From: Candidatus Gastranaerophilales bacterium
Lineage (GTDB): Bacteria; Cyanobacteriota; Vampirovibrionia; Gastranaerophilales; Gastranaerophilaceae
Reading direction: 5' to 3'
Length of the DNA stretch: 64,000 nucleotides
NCBI GenBank assembly: GCA_944325025.1
Contig: CALUYN010000006.1
Span: forward strand, 1-64,000
In this document: positions 54,295 through 64,000 of the stretch, in pieces
Layout of the letters: each line of letters begins with the position of its first letter
How positions within the stretch are numbered: the first letter of the stretch is position 1
Translations under genes and position numbers: made by a program
Notes under the pieces: model-generated
Database searches by the model: none
Told to the model about the DNA's origin: nothing
Seen by the model: the letters and a program-made list of their open reading frames with translations, nothing else

Positions 54295-55575
54295 CTATAA
54301 TAATTTTTGTTCCTTAATCGGAAAAATTTCTATTGCTCCCGTTCTGCAAGCCTGTTTACAAGCCCCGCAGCCTATGCATTTCATTGCATTTAAAACAGGC
54401 GGTTTGCCGTTTTCTTTAATTATAGCATGTACAGGACAGGCTTTAACACATTCACCACACTGGCTGCATTTGTCCTCATTAATCATTGCCATGGCTATTC
54501 GTGTTTTTTGTTTTTCTTCAAGTGTAAGTTTTTTGATAGCACCTGACGGACAAACTTCAGAACACTTATGGCAATTATAGTCGCAAACGCCTTTTGAATA
54601 GTCAATATGAACTGCACCATACTCATCATTTGCCTTCACTAGAATTTTTTGCGGACAGTTTTCAACGCAAAGGTTGCAGTTAAGACATTTATTGAAAAAT
54701 GTTTCTTTATTAACAGCGCCGGGCGGTAAGATAACGTCTTTTAATTTTTCAACTATTTTATCTTTAATTTCTATCCCTGCTTTGACCATTGAGCCAAACA
54801 AGGCAAGTGCAGTACCAGCGATAATTAGTTGGCGTCTTTTAATGCTGAATTTTACATCTTTTTTAGGTGTTTTACCAAATTTTATTCCTCCTTTTGGGCA
54901 GACTTCAAGACATTTTAGGCATTTTATACATGTTTCGTTATCAACTTTTTTTTCTTTTGAATTTATGCAGCCGGATGGGCAGTTTCTTTCGCACTGCCCG
55001 CAGGAAACACAAACTTCAGAGATATAAATTTTGTTCAGCGATATTTTTGAAATCAGCCCTAAAATGGTTCCTACAGGGCAGAAGTTCGTACAAAAAATCC
55101 TGTCTTTTAAAAGTACCGCAATGATTACAAGCACTACTGCCGTTATTCCAAATATTGTGCCTGTCATTGCTGAGCCGAATATTGTGTATGGATCAATGTA
55201 TTTTATTGCAATTGTGCTTCCGCCTAAAAGTATTCCCCATACAATAGCTGCAATAAAGTATTTCAAAGGGAAATTAATTTGTTCTCTACATTGTTTTTTT
55301 ATCAATTTTTGTTTTATAAATCCCGTTATTTCCTGTAAAATTCCGAGCGGGCAAAAAAGCGAGCAGTAAATTCGTCCGCAAAAAAAAGTTAATCCCGCAA
55401 TAATTAGAAATAAAATCAGCGCAATTACGGAAAAATCTGCAATTACTCTTTGAAGCAGGGGCATAAATTGTAAATCGAAAATTTTTATCCCGTAAAATAT
55501 GCCGAATATTCCTGTTGCTGCAAGTATAAATATTATTAATGCCAAGGTAAATCGTATTTTATAAATATTTTTCAT
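54295..55575 (-). CDS. NapH-NapG-like fused membrane polyferredoxin
   Basis: 426 aa. N-terminal NapH-like membrane half with CGRIYCSLFCPLG (near 66) and CTNFCPVG (near 162), then two 4Fe-4S sets (CVSCGQCERNCP, CIKCLKCLEVCP). At residues 247-248 a twin-arginine pair (IKRRQLIIAGTALALFG) leads a further TM, and a NapG-like C-terminus carries about four more clusters. A Sec/Tat dual-route membrane protein is inferred. Its neighbours are tatA and a Tat aldo/keto reductase. Confidence 0.88.
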   Translation of the reverse strand: MKNIYKIRFTLALIIFILAATGIFGIFYGIKIFDLQFMPLLQRVIADFSVIALILFLIIAGLTFFCGRIYCSLFCPLGILQEITGFIKQKLIKKQCREQINFPLKYFIAAIVWGILLGGSTIAIKYIDPYTIFGSAMTGTIFGITAVVLVIIAVLLKDRIFCTNFCPVGTILGLISKISLNKIYISEVCVSCGQCERNCPSGCINSKEKKVDNETCIKCLKCLEVCPKGGIKFGKTPKKDVKFSIKRRQLIIAGTALALFGSMVKAGIEIKDKIVEKLKDVILPPGAVNKETFFNKCLNCNLCVENCPQKILVKANDEYGAVHIDYSKGVCDYNCHKCSEVCPSGAIKKLTLEEKQKTRIAMAMINEDKCSQCGECVKACPVHAIIKENGKPPVLNAMKCIGCGACKQACRTGAIEIFPIKEQKLL

Positions 55576-55581
55576 TACATT

Positions 55582-56811
55582 TTAACCTTTTTTAGCTGCC
55601 TGCTTAACTTCCGCATCAACTTTTTTCAATAATGCAGGAATGTCAAGTCCCTGAGGACAATTTTTTGAACAAAGGTGGCAATTAATACATTTATCAGCCC
55701 GCTCATCTTCTTTCAATGCTTCATAGTTAACATTAAACATAAATCCGTTTCCGTTTGATTTATAAACGTTATAGAGCCCGAAGATTGCCGGTATATTTAT
55801 TCCTCTCGGGCATACTTCCATACAGTATCTGCACGCTGTACAGTTAATTGCACCTTGCGATTGGATAATTTTTGCTACCTCATGCGCTATTTTTTCTTCT
55901 TCTTCTGTAAATTTTCTGAAATTAGTAAATGTATCTATATTTTCTTTCAGCTGCTGAAGATTGCTCATACCGCTGAGTATTGTAAATACTCTCGGCTTAC
56001 TTGTTACCCAGCGCAGACCGAATGACGCCTGAGTATCGTCGGGACATTCTGCTTTTAATTTTTCTGCTGCTTTTTGAGGTAAGTTACATAAGCCGCCGCC
56101 TCTTAAAGGTTCCATAACAATAACCGGGACTTCGGCTTCATCTGCGATTTCGTATAGTTCCTTTGCATTAATAACTTCCCAGTCAAGGTAATTTATCTGT
56201 AACTGGCAAAAATCCCATTTGTGTTCTTTAATCACTTCTCTTAACATATTAGGATCACCGTGGAATGAAAAGCCAAGATGTTTTATAAGCCCGTCTTTTT
56301 TCAATTTCAATAATTCGCCGTACATATCGTTGTCGCGGTAATTGTGAATAGTATTTTTGTTTATATTATGAACCATATAATTGTCAAAGTATTCAACCTG
56401 ACATTTTTTTAGCTGTTCGTTAAATAATTTATGTACATCAGCCGGAGAATTAACCAGATATGCAGGGTTTTTGTCGGTTAAAAAGAAACTTTCTCTAGGG
56501 TATTGTTTAAGGATTTCTCCTATTGCGTTTTCTGATTTGCCGTCAACATACATATAGGCTGTGTCAAAATAGTTTGCGCCATGTGCCATTGAATACTCAA
56601 CCATTTTGTCAAGTTCAACCATATCAATTTTGCCGTTACGCATTGGCAGGCGCATACAGCCAAGTGCTATGAGAGGGATTTCAAGATTGTCAAATTTCCT
56701 TTTTACAACTTGATTTTCGGCTTTTTTTACTTCTTTTTTGCCGCAGCCGGAAAGCATTGCTGCTCCGCCTAGTGCAAGTGCCGAATTTATGATAAATTCT
56801 CTGCGTTTCAT
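55582..56811 (-). CDS. Tat-exported Fe-S aldo/keto reductase lipoprotein
   Basis: 409 aa, AAAGGAG upstream. Twin-arginine signal MKRREFIINSALALGG with a lipobox-like LSGC. The AKR barrel follows (LGCMRLPMRNGK, NYFDTAYMY), and two 4Fe-4S motifs end it (CTACRYCMEVCP near 338, CINCHLCSKNCP near 374). Export away from cytosolic NADPH suggests electrons come from the neighbouring polyferredoxin or flavodoxin. Substrate unknown. Confidence 0.9.
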   Translation of the reverse strand: MKRREFIINSALALGGAAMLSGCGKKEVKKAENQVVKRKFDNLEIPLIALGCMRLPMRNGKIDMVELDKMVEYSMAHGANYFDTAYMYVDGKSENAIGEILKQYPRESFFLTDKNPAYLVNSPADVHKLFNEQLKKCQVEYFDNYMVHNINKNTIHNYRDNDMYGELLKLKKDGLIKHLGFSFHGDPNMLREVIKEHKWDFCQLQINYLDWEVINAKELYEIADEAEVPVIVMEPLRGGGLCNLPQKAAEKLKAECPDDTQASFGLRWVTSKPRVFTILSGMSNLQQLKENIDTFTNFRKFTEEEEKIAHEVAKIIQSQGAINCTACRYCMEVCPRGINIPAIFGLYNVYKSNGNGFMFNVNYEALKEDERADKCINCHLCSKNCPQGLDIPALLKKVDAEVKQAAKKG

Positions 56812-56821
56812 TAAATTCTCC

Positions 56822-57394
56822 TTAAAATTTGAGTTTATTAATCCAAGATGTTATTTCATTTTCTTTCGCAGAATTTTCATATGATGTGTACCCTTCCAGA
56901 ACTTTTGCGTCAGGTGCAAGTTTTTGCATATCAATATATGTGCTTGATGCTCCGCCTCCGCCGTGAGTACAGAAAGGTGCAATTACTTTGCCGTTGAAAT
57001 CATTTTCTTTCAAAAATGTCTTAACAGGGCCTGCCATTGTGTACCACCAAACAGGTGTGCCTAAAAATATTATATCATAATCTTTGACATTTCCGTTGTT
57101 AACAAGTTCGGGAAATACATTGTTAGCTTTTTCTTTACTTGCCTGTTCTACTACGACGTTGTATTCTTTGGGGTAAGGGGTTTTCGGAGTAATTTCAAAT
57201 ATGTCGCCGCCTGTCAGGTGTTGAATTTTTTCGGCTACAGCTTTTGTGTTTCCTGAATGTGAATAGTACGCAACTAAAACTTTTTTATCACTCATATTAA
57301 CCTCCTTGTTTTGATTTGCAAAAACTTTATACATTCCAAAAGAAAAGATAATTGCAAAACATAAAACTATACCTGTAATTACTTTATAATTCAT
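56822..57394 (-). CDS. Flavodoxin-like protein with membrane anchor and internal start
   Basis: 190 aa from the ATG at 57394 (GGAG upstream). N-terminal TM (ITGIVLCFAIIFSFGMY) then a flavodoxin domain, FMN-binding VAYYSHSGNTKAVAEK and LGTPVWWYTMAGP. AAGGAGG lies 5 nt before an internal ATG at 57295 (MSDKKVLVAYYS), which would give a soluble 157-aa form. First gene of the redox-Tat-lar operon. Confidence 0.9.
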   Translation of the reverse strand: MNYKVITGIVLCFAIIFSFGMYKVFANQNKEVNMSDKKVLVAYYSHSGNTKAVAEKIQHLTGGDIFEITPKTPYPKEYNVVVEQASKEKANNVFPELVNNGNVKDYDIIFLGTPVWWYTMAGPVKTFLKENDFNGKVIAPFCTHGGGGASSTYIDMQKLAPDAKVLEGYTSYENSAKENEITSWINKLKF

Positions 57395-57425
57395 AAAATT
57401 TCTCCATAAATTTAAATACAAACTT

Positions 57426-57456
57426 ATTTTACGACCTGATAGCAACTCTCAGTCAA
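57426..57456 (-). promoter_or_regulatory. Operon promoter with long 19-nt spacer
   Basis: On the minus strand TTGACT (57456-57451), 19 nt, TAAAAT (57431-57426). The spacer length is that of MerR-family regulated promoters, and CTGA/TCAG half-sites lie in it, but the dyad is imperfect. No merR gene is adjacent. Confidence 0.4.
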
Positions 57457-57506
57457 GAGTTTATATAGGGATTAATTTCCTGGCTCAGAAACGAGTACAA
57501 ATCGTT

Positions 57507-59027
57507 TTATAAATCAATATCAGATTCTTTAATCGGCGCACCGATTACACGTTCAAGTTCTGCTGCGTTTATGTTGTAATTAAGAAGGTTTGAATAGTAG
57601 TCAAGCTGTGCGTTAAGGTATGAATTTTCAGCATCTTTAAATTCTATTGCATCTCCAAGACCTACCTGATATCTTCTGAATGCCTGATATTGGCGTTCTT
57701 TTGCCTGTTGCAGCGCAAGTTTTGATACTCCTAAGCTGTCATGAGAATTTAAAAGGCTTATGTAAGCGCTTTTGACTTCCAGGTAAACATTTTGTCTTTG
57801 CTGTTCATAATCTGCAACGGCTTTTTTGTAAGTTGCATTTGCTTCATCAACCTGTTTTTTCAATAACATTAGGTTTAGTGCAGTATAGTTAAGCTGAACT
57901 CCGAACTGGTATCCGTAGTCAGCATCAATCTGGCGTCCGCCTTGATTGTATGAACCAAAAGCACTGATATCAGGAGTGAATGCTCTTTTGGCACTTCTTA
58001 CATTCATTTCTGCAGCGTCCATTTGTTTTTTAGCTGATAAAAGTGTAGGACGAGAGGCTTCTGCTGTTGCAAGAAGGTCTTTAAAGTTAACATCATATTT
58101 TTTTGTATTTAATTTATCTTTCAATACAACGTTTTCAAGTTCTGGAATACCTACGGAATTCGCAAGTTCAGCTGCAGCAAGTTCTAGAGTATTTTTTGCT
58201 TTAATAAGGTTTACTTTGGCGTTGCCCAAGTTATATTCTGCTGTTGTTACATCGATTTTGGCTTTTCTTCCTATTTCGTACTGTGCTTTTGCCTGTTTGA
58301 GCTGTAATTCAAAATCTTTTACGGTATCTTCGTAAACTGTTTTTTGAATTTCTGCAAAAACAAGGTTGTAATATGCGACTTTTACATTATAAATTACAAG
58401 TTCAATACTTGTTTCTGCATCGTATCTAGAAGCTTCAAATGTTCTTTTTGCAGAATCTGCGAATGCTTTTGTTTTACCAAAGTCGAAAAGCAGCATATTA
58501 GCAGATATCTGCGGCATATAATACATGTTGTATTTTTGATTCATATTGCGCATAAAGGCGCTTGACATTGTCATAAACATGTCGTTTCTTGAATAGTTAA
58601 CTCCTGCGCTCAAGGTTGGAAAATAATTTGACCACGCTTGTCCTATTCGTGATTTATATATTTCTGCGTTACTTATTGCTGACATAATTGTCGGGTGGTG
58701 TGTAATTGCAAGTTTTATACAGTCACTCAGAGTTACTTCCCCGTTCATATCAGTGTATTCAATTTTACTGTTTATTGTCGGGAACTTGGTTTCATACATG
58801 CCTTCGGCTTCTTTTGAAGTTTCCTGTTTGGTTTTTGCATTTTCTTTATTTTGTTTTTTCTGGCGTTTTAAGTTAATCTTTTTTGTTTTTTCTGGCTTTA
58901 CAATATGGACTTTTTCATCTTTTTCTTTTTTTGCAACTTTATTCAGGGGAACTTCTGCCGCGAGAGCTAAGTTTCCGAAACTAAATATGAGCGAATATAT
59001 TAAGCATAGATTTATAAACTTTTTCAT
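57507..59027 (-). CDS. TolC-family outer membrane efflux protein
   Basis: 506 aa. Signal peptide (residues 1-23), a Lys/Glu-rich spacer, then the duplicated TolC helical repeats ([60 protein letters not shown]). Outer membrane channel for the adjacent RND pump. ATGA overlap with the RND gene. Confidence 0.92.
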   Translation of the reverse strand: MKKFINLCLIYSLIFSFGNLALAAEVPLNKVAKKEKDEKVHIVKPEKTKKINLKRQKKQNKENAKTKQETSKEAEGMYETKFPTINSKIEYTDMNGEVTLSDCIKLAITHHPTIMSAISNAEIYKSRIGQAWSNYFPTLSAGVNYSRNDMFMTMSSAFMRNMNQKYNMYYMPQISANMLLFDFGKTKAFADSAKRTFEASRYDAETSIELVIYNVKVAYYNLVFAEIQKTVYEDTVKDFELQLKQAKAQYEIGRKAKIDVTTAEYNLGNAKVNLIKAKNTLELAAAELANSVGIPELENVVLKDKLNTKKYDVNFKDLLATAEASRPTLLSAKKQMDAAEMNVRSAKRAFTPDISAFGSYNQGGRQIDADYGYQFGVQLNYTALNLMLLKKQVDEANATYKKAVADYEQQRQNVYLEVKSAYISLLNSHDSLGVSKLALQQAKERQYQAFRRYQVGLGDAIEFKDAENSYLNAQLDYYSNLLNYNINAAELERVIGAPIKESDIDL

Positions 59028-62000
59028 TTTTCAGCATACTCCAAATCTTTTTCGGTTATGTCCTGTTTAGGGAATTTGTCAACGAATTCCTGAATAATTA
59101 CGTAAAATGCCGGTGTTAAAACAGCACCTATTGTCGCAGCGGCAACCATACCGCCAAATACTGTTGAACCGACTGAAATCCTTGAATTAGCTCCTGCACC
59201 TGATGCAAAAAGCATCGGGAGAACACCGATAACAAATGCAAGTTCTGTCATCATAATAGCTCTGAAACGAAGTTTTGCAGCCTTAACCGCAGCTTCTTTT
59301 ATAGGAAGCTCATACTTTTCATGTTCTTCTTTTGCAAACTCTACAATCAGAATTGACTGTTTTGCAGCAAGACCTATTAATGTAATCATACCAACCTGCG
59401 AGTAGATATCAAATGACTGGTTAATCATCATCTGGAATACAAGAGCTCCCAGAGCCGCAATAGGCGAAATTAAAAGTACTGCAACAGGTATTGTAAAGCT
59501 TTCATACAATGCAACAAGGAAAAGATACACAAATACAAGAGCCATTGCAACAATTACTGCCGTTTGACCGGATGCTTCCCGCTCCTGAGCAGATGTTCCT
59601 GACCAGTCAAATGTGATGTCAGACGGCAGGACTTTTCTTGCAACTTTTTCCATTGCGTTCATAGCATCGCCGGAACTTTTTCCTGCGGCTTCCTGCCCCT
59701 GAATTTGTACTGATTTATAAAGGTTGTATCTGGTTATAGATGCCGTACCTATTGTTTGCTTCAATTTAACTATTGAAAGGATTGGAACCATTACTCCGTT
59801 TGTATTTTTTACATAAATGCCTGAAAGATCAGAGGCTGTGTTTCTAAAATCGCTTTCAGCCTGCATTTGAACCTTAAATACCCTGTCGTATTTATTAAAG
59901 TCGTTTATGTAATATGTTCCGAGCATTGATGCTAGTGTTGAATAGAGTTCCTGCAGGTCAACACTTTGCGCCATTGCTTTTTCGTAGTCAATTTCCAGTG
60001 TATATTGCGGAACGTTTGCCTGAAAGTTTGTATATACACTTGAAAGCGACGGATCCTGGTTTGCTGCCTGAATAAGTTTGTTTGCCCAGCTTTCAAGTTC
60101 CTGCGGAGTGTATTCTCCCTGCGACAACATCTGGAATTCAAAGCCGCCGAGCATACTCATACCGCTGATTGCAGGAGGTGAAAATACTACTATTGAAGCT
60201 TCTTTTGTTTTTGAAGCTATTGCTCTTATTCTGCTCAAAATTGCAGTGTGGGAAAGATCTGTCGGCCGTCCTTCGATCTTTCTTTTTACCCAGTCTACAG
60301 GAGATATTTTTCTGTCGGCATAGTCATCAAGTGAAATAATTGCTGTTGCAGTATTTGTAGCACCGTTGCCGCCGAAGAGCATAAGCCTGTTTTCATCAAC
60401 ACCTTCAAGATTTCTAACCTGATCAACCAGACGCAATCCGACTTCCTCTGTTCTCGATAGCGATGCCCCGTCAGGAAGTGTAATGCTTGCAAGCAGAACT
60501 CCCTGATCCTCGTCAGGAATAAATCCTGTCGGAACCATTTTAAATGACACAAGCGTGAGCAAAACAAGCGATACATAAAGAATTATGGTTTTCTTTTTGT
60601 CATGGACAAACATATTTACATATTCAATGTAAAAATCTTCTGCTTTTGCAAAAAATTTGTTGAAATCTTCTATGACAACAGCTGTTTTGCGTTTAATTCT
60701 TTCAATTATGTGTTCAACATGGATTAAAAATTCGGATTTATTTAAATTTTCATTTTTGTGTTCTTTTTTGCCTAAGAAATGAGAGCACATTGCAGGAGAA
60801 AGCGTCAGCGCACAAATGGCAGAAATGGCAATGGATACAGCAATACATACTGCAAACTGTTTGTACATAACACCGGTCATTCCGCCCATAAATATAATCG
60901 GAACAAATACCGCCATTAAAACAAGAGCCATTGCAACAAGTGCTGAACCTACTTCTTCCATTGTCAATTGTGTTGCAATTACAGCAGATTTTCCTTCTTC
61001 CAGGTGTCGCTTTACGTTTTCTATAACAACAATAGCATCGTCTACTACAACACCTACCGCAAGTACAAGTGCAAACAACGATAACAGGTTTATACTCATA
61101 TTTAATGCTTTTAGAGCAATAAATGTGCCTATAAGTGATATGGGAATTGTTACGCAGGGAACGAGCGTTGCCATTGCATCACCAAGGAATAGAAATATAA
61201 TGATAACAACGATAACGCCGGTTAACAATATTGTAAATTCTACTTCCTTCATTGACTCATGTATGTAATCGGAGTCGTCTTTGATAATTTGGATTTGCAA
61301 ACCGTTATCTAGTCTTGAATTTATTTCACCGAGTTTTTGTTTAACAGCTTTTGAAAGGTTAAGGATGTTAGCGTCAGAAAGCTGTGATACCATAATCAGT
61401 GCGGCAGGTTTTCCGTTTACAGTACCAAGTGTTGTATATGAAGATGAGCCGAGCTCTACACGCGCTATATCTTTTAATCTAACTTTGCTGCCGTCCATAT
61501 TGGAACGGATTATTATGTCTTCAAATTCTTTTACATCTGACAGTCTGCCTTTTGATTTTAATGTTAATTGCAGAGCCTGCTCATCATCTGTCGGGCGGGC
61601 GCCTAAAGATCCTGCTGTTACCTGTGTATTTTGCGCTACAACTGCATTTTTAACATCTGTCGTTGAAATATTCAGACCCGCCATTTTTTGAGGATCAAGC
61701 CAAATTCTCATAGAATAGTCGCCTGACCCGAATACATCAATATCTGCAACCCCTTCAACACGCTTCAATTCGTCTTTAATATAAATTGAACCGTAATTTG
61801 TCATATCAAGCTGTGTCCAGTGACCTGATACAGGGTAAATATTCAAAATAATTGCGCCTGAACCGGATGTTCTGCTCAGAGCTGTTACACCTGTCCTTTG
61901 CACTTCTTCAGGCAATTGAGAAAGAACCTGTTGAATTCTGTTTTGAACATTCATCAAATTTACGTTCTTGTCTGTCCCGACTTTAAAATACATGTTCAAA

Positions 62001-62287
62001 GAATAAGAGCCATCATAGGATGTTGATGACATATAAGAAAGGTTTTCAACACCATTAAGTTTATTTTCCAAAACCGTGGCAATAGAAGATTCTATAACTT
62101 CTGCATTAGCGCCTGTATAAGAGGCTGAAACTCTAACTTGAGGCGGGGTAACGTCAGGGTAATTCTCCTGCTTTAAGGTCGCCATTGAAATTAGACCCAT
62201 AATAACTATACAAATAGAGATGACAAGCGCAAATCTAGGTTTTCTTATAAAAAAGTAAAGTTTATCTTTATCAAAAATTTTCTTCAT
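59024..62287 (-). CDS. RND (HAE1/AcrB-family) efflux transporter
   Basis: 1087 aa. Proton-driven drug pump. N-terminal [20 protein letters not shown], large periplasmic loops, and TM4 with [20 protein letters not shown], where the paired Asp residues relay protons. The end [20 protein letters not shown] is typical. Stop overlaps TolC start; start overlaps the fusion-protein stop. Confidence 0.96.
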   Translation of the reverse strand: MKKIFDKDKLYFFIRKPRFALVISICIVIMGLISMATLKQENYPDVTPPQVRVSASYTGANAEVIESSIATVLENKLNGVENLSYMSSTSYDGSYSLNMYFKVGTDKNVNLMNVQNRIQQVLSQLPEEVQRTGVTALSRTSGSGAIILNIYPVSGHWTQLDMTNYGSIYIKDELKRVEGVADIDVFGSGDYSMRIWLDPQKMAGLNISTTDVKNAVVAQNTQVTAGSLGARPTDDEQALQLTLKSKGRLSDVKEFEDIIIRSNMDGSKVRLKDIARVELGSSSYTTLGTVNGKPAALIMVSQLSDANILNLSKAVKQKLGEINSRLDNGLQIQIIKDDSDYIHESMKEVEFTILLTGVIVVIIIFLFLGDAMATLVPCVTIPISLIGTFIALKALNMSINLLSLFALVLAVGVVVDDAIVVIENVKRHLEEGKSAVIATQLTMEEVGSALVAMALVLMAVFVPIIFMGGMTGVMYKQFAVCIAVSIAISAICALTLSPAMCSHFLGKKEHKNENLNKSEFLIHVEHIIERIKRKTAVVIEDFNKFFAKAEDFYIEYVNMFVHDKKKTIILYVSLVLLTLVSFKMVPTGFIPDEDQGVLLASITLPDGASLSRTEEVGLRLVDQVRNLEGVDENRLMLFGGNGATNTATAIISLDDYADRKISPVDWVKRKIEGRPTDLSHTAILSRIRAIASKTKEASIVVFSPPAISGMSMLGGFEFQMLSQGEYTPQELESWANKLIQAANQDPSLSSVYTNFQANVPQYTLEIDYEKAMAQSVDLQELYSTLASMLGTYYINDFNKYDRVFKVQMQAESDFRNTASDLSGIYVKNTNGVMVPILSIVKLKQTIGTASITRYNLYKSVQIQGQEAAGKSSGDAMNAMEKVARKVLPSDITFDWSGTSAQEREASGQTAVIVAMALVFVYLFLVALYESFTIPVAVLLISPIAALGALVFQMMINQSFDIYSQVGMITLIGLAAKQSILIVEFAKEEHEKYELPIKEAAVKAAKLRFRAIMMTELAFVIGVLPMLFASGAGANSRISVGSTVFGGMVAAATIGAVLTPAFYVIIQEFVDKFPKQDITEKDLEYAEK

Positions 62288-63453
62288 TATTTACCCGCGT
62301 TTAAATTTTTAATATATTCTTCGTTATCAATTATTTTTAATTTCTGTCCTTCTGCGGCTATGTTTTGAATTCCGGATACAACAACCGTATCATTGTAATC
62401 AAGTCCGCTTTCAACAATCCAGTTATTATTTATGCTGTCAGAAACTTCTATATCTTTGCGAACGGCTTTATTATCCTGAACAACCCATACGTAATAACCG
62501 CTCATAGGATCGCCTTTTGTGCAGGCTTGTGGAACTGTCATATATTGAACCATTTTAGGCGCAATCAGTTTAACCTTCATATAATTTCCGGGGACAAGCC
62601 AGCCTTTTGAATTGTCAAAAACAGCCCGCATACTTATAGAACCCGAATTTTTATCTATTTTATTATCTACAAAGTCAATTTTTCCTGTTTTGTCATACCA
62701 TTGGCCGCCGTCAAATTGTACCTGCACCTGAACATCTTTAAACTTGTCGCTGGCTTTGAGCATATTTACATAATCAGAACCTTTAAGGCTGAATGAAACG
62801 TATACAGGATTTGTACTTGAAATATTAACTAATGAACCTGATGTTGCGGTTACATAGTTGCCTTCTGTTATATTAACTTTCCCAATACGCCCGTCTATCG
62901 GAGATTTTATATCAGTGTAGCTCAAATTGACTTTGGCTAGTTCATACTGCTGTCTTGCCGCATCCAAAAGGGCTTTGTTTTGATTTCTGGTAGCAAGACT
63001 CTGGTCAACATCGGAACGACTAATCAAATCTTCTTTTATAAGTGCGTTTGCCCTGTTTAATTCCTGCTGTGCATTTTTCAAAAGCGCACTGTACTGATTT
63101 ACATTTGCTAAAGAATTATTTACTTCAATCTGGTATTCTCTCGGGTCTATTTTAAATATAAGCTGTCCTTTTTTTACAAAATCGCCTTCTTTAAAGTATT
63201 TCTTTATAAGAAAACCCGGAACCCTTGCAACAACGTCAACAGAATATTTTGCCTCAACACGGCCTGTTTCTTCTGCGGTGATAAAAGTATTCTCCGGTTT
63301 GGGATTATCTACAACAACCTCTTTGGGTATTGCGTTAAGCCTGCTTTGTATTATTGCAGCTATTTTTCCGCTTATTTTATTATAAATAATTGGTACTATA
63401 ATAACCAACAAAATGACTATTGCCACTTTTTTACGTGTAACTTTTATATGCAT
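62287..63453 (-). CDS. RND efflux membrane fusion protein
   Basis: 388 aa, GGAGCGGGG upstream. N-terminal TM, then barrel-sandwich lipoyl half ([20 protein letters not shown]), a helical hairpin ([20 protein letters not shown]), and the second lipoyl half ([19 protein letters not shown]). Joins the RND pump to TolC. First gene of the three-gene operon. Confidence 0.94.
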   Translation of the reverse strand: MHIKVTRKKVAIVILLVIIVPIIYNKISGKIAAIIQSRLNAIPKEVVVDNPKPENTFITAEETGRVEAKYSVDVVARVPGFLIKKYFKEGDFVKKGQLIFKIDPREYQIEVNNSLANVNQYSALLKNAQQELNRANALIKEDLISRSDVDQSLATRNQNKALLDAARQQYELAKVNLSYTDIKSPIDGRIGKVNITEGNYVTATSGSLVNISSTNPVYVSFSLKGSDYVNMLKASDKFKDVQVQVQFDGGQWYDKTGKIDFVDNKIDKNSGSISMRAVFDNSKGWLVPGNYMKVKLIAPKMVQYMTVPQACTKGDPMSGYYVWVVQDNKAVRKDIEVSDSINNNWIVESGLDYNDTVVVSGIQNIAAEGQKLKIIDNEEYIKNLNAGK

Positions 63454-63491
63454 ATCCCCGCTCCAGTTTATATTATGAAATTCCTACTTCT

Positions 63492-63520
63492 ATAATAATT
63501 TAATAAAACCAGACTGTCAA
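63492..63520 (-). promoter_or_regulatory. Efflux operon promoter TTGACA-N17-TATTAT
   Basis: On the minus strand TTGACA at 63520-63515 and TATTAT at 63497-63492, about 39 nt before the fusion-protein ATG. Confidence 0.7.
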
Positions 63521-63609
63521 TTTGATTAAGAAATTCAAATAAAAAAGCAATTTTTTGTATGCTTATGTTTTTATATATCTAAAAGTAGGAAAGTAGGTAA
63601 AAAAAATAA

Positions 63610-64000
63610 ATGAAAATATCCGGAAATGCTTATAGCTTTCAATTTCAAATTTTCCATAGAGTCCTAAATAGTATGCCTAAAAAGATTAAGCAAAAAGTAA
63701 CAAGGGGGCACAATATTGCTGCAATTCAAGAGCACAGACTCAATAAAGTTGTAGAAAGAATTGTTCGAAGAATTAATGCGCATAAAAGAACAAAAAAGGT
63801 TGATGATTTACTATTAAAAAAATTAAAAGTTCATTTTGAACGTTTTTCAATCCCTGGGAAGAAAGATAGAGATATTAATGGCTGTCATATTGATGAGTAT
63901 TATGATAGTATATTCTGTGCTATTTTTAGAGGACGAAAACCAAGGTTTTATATCAGACCTATAATTCTGGACGCAATCGTTAAAAAATTTGATAAATTAA
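63610..64000 (+). CDS. Partial hypothetical basic protein, runs off window
   Basis: Open from the ATG at 63610 to the end of the window, at least 130 residues, no stop seen. It begins MKISGNAYSFQFQIFHRVLN and is rich in Lys, Arg and Ile (VVERIVRRINAHKRTKK). A ribosome binding site is weak (AGGAAAGTAGG about 10-20 nt upstream). Divergent from the efflux operon. Family not recognised. Confidence 0.6.
   Translation, partial: MKISGNAYSFQFQIFHRVLNSMPKKIKQKVTRGHNIAAIQEHRLNKVVERIVRRINAHKRTKKVDDLLLKKLKVHFERFSIPGKKDRDINGCHIDEYYDSIFCAIFRGRKPRFYIRPIILDAIVKKFDKL

Overview
The window looks like chromosome from a low-GC, Gram-negative-enveloped anaerobe. It encodes a MFP/RND/TolC efflux pump, a Tat translocase and Fe-S/flavodoxin redox genes. 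The type IV pilin-like proteins with the FTLAEVLITLGIIGVV-type N-terminus, together with LmeA/DUF2993 and GerMN proteins that are common in cyanobacterial relatives, suggest a gut Gastranaerophilales (Vampirovibrionia, 'Melainabacteria') genome. That is inference from protein style; no rRNA is present.

Layout. 1-2.1 kb: small hypothetical and membrane proteins and an XRE regulator with a likely operator. 2.1-3.1 kb: rpsP, then a repeat-packed spacer. 3.1-7 kb: an orphan FliI/SctN ATPase, a ZIP metal transporter and a radical SAM/SPASM protein. About 6.6-19.6 kb: a one-strand phage structural island (LuxR-type HTH, amidase, tail nozzle-like protein, capsid, holin-like protein, scaffold-like protein, adaptor, small terminase, acetyltransferase, portal, three TonB-C-like paralogues, a lipase-like protein, large terminase). 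It has no visible integrase, repressor or replication gene. 19.7-25.5 kb: a large axial-like protein, secA, ychF. 25.5-41 kb: three pilin-like loci interspersed with a giant GH13-like enzyme, ahcY, a glycosyltransferase, a TerC/DUF475 protein, and the translation cluster prfA-ylxR-infB-rbfA-truB. 42-49 kb: envelope proteins, a four-winged-helix GntR protein, pyrH-frr-cdsA-rnc-rpe. 49.9-57.4 kb: a minus-strand operon joining an exported redox module (flavodoxin, Tat aldo/keto reductase, NapH-NapG-like polyferredoxin), tatA-tatC and nickel-pincer cofactor genes larB-larC-cbiM-larE. 57.5-63.5 kb: the efflux pump. The last 390 bases hold an ORF that runs off the window.

The strongest unusual signal is in the three pilin loci. 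Each has a good Shine-Dalgarno and ATG start, then a run of exactly ten G (C on the coding strand in two loci), then an early stop. In all three, adding one G joins the start to the open frame that continues through repeat DNA into the pilin. This looks like slipped-strand phase variation, or transcriptional slippage, with all three copies off by one as written. The tract, a 347-bp leader repeat present twice, and a decayed solo copy before secA form a dispersed cassette family, and one member sits inside the conserved infB-rbfA cluster. Other notable points: several genes whose ATG lies 6-7 nt after a promoter -10 box (apparent leaderless transcripts), a motif shared by a candidate phage scaffold and the lipase-like protein, a hidden minus-strand mini-gene in the phage island, and a flavodoxin with two start sites that could give anchored and soluble forms.
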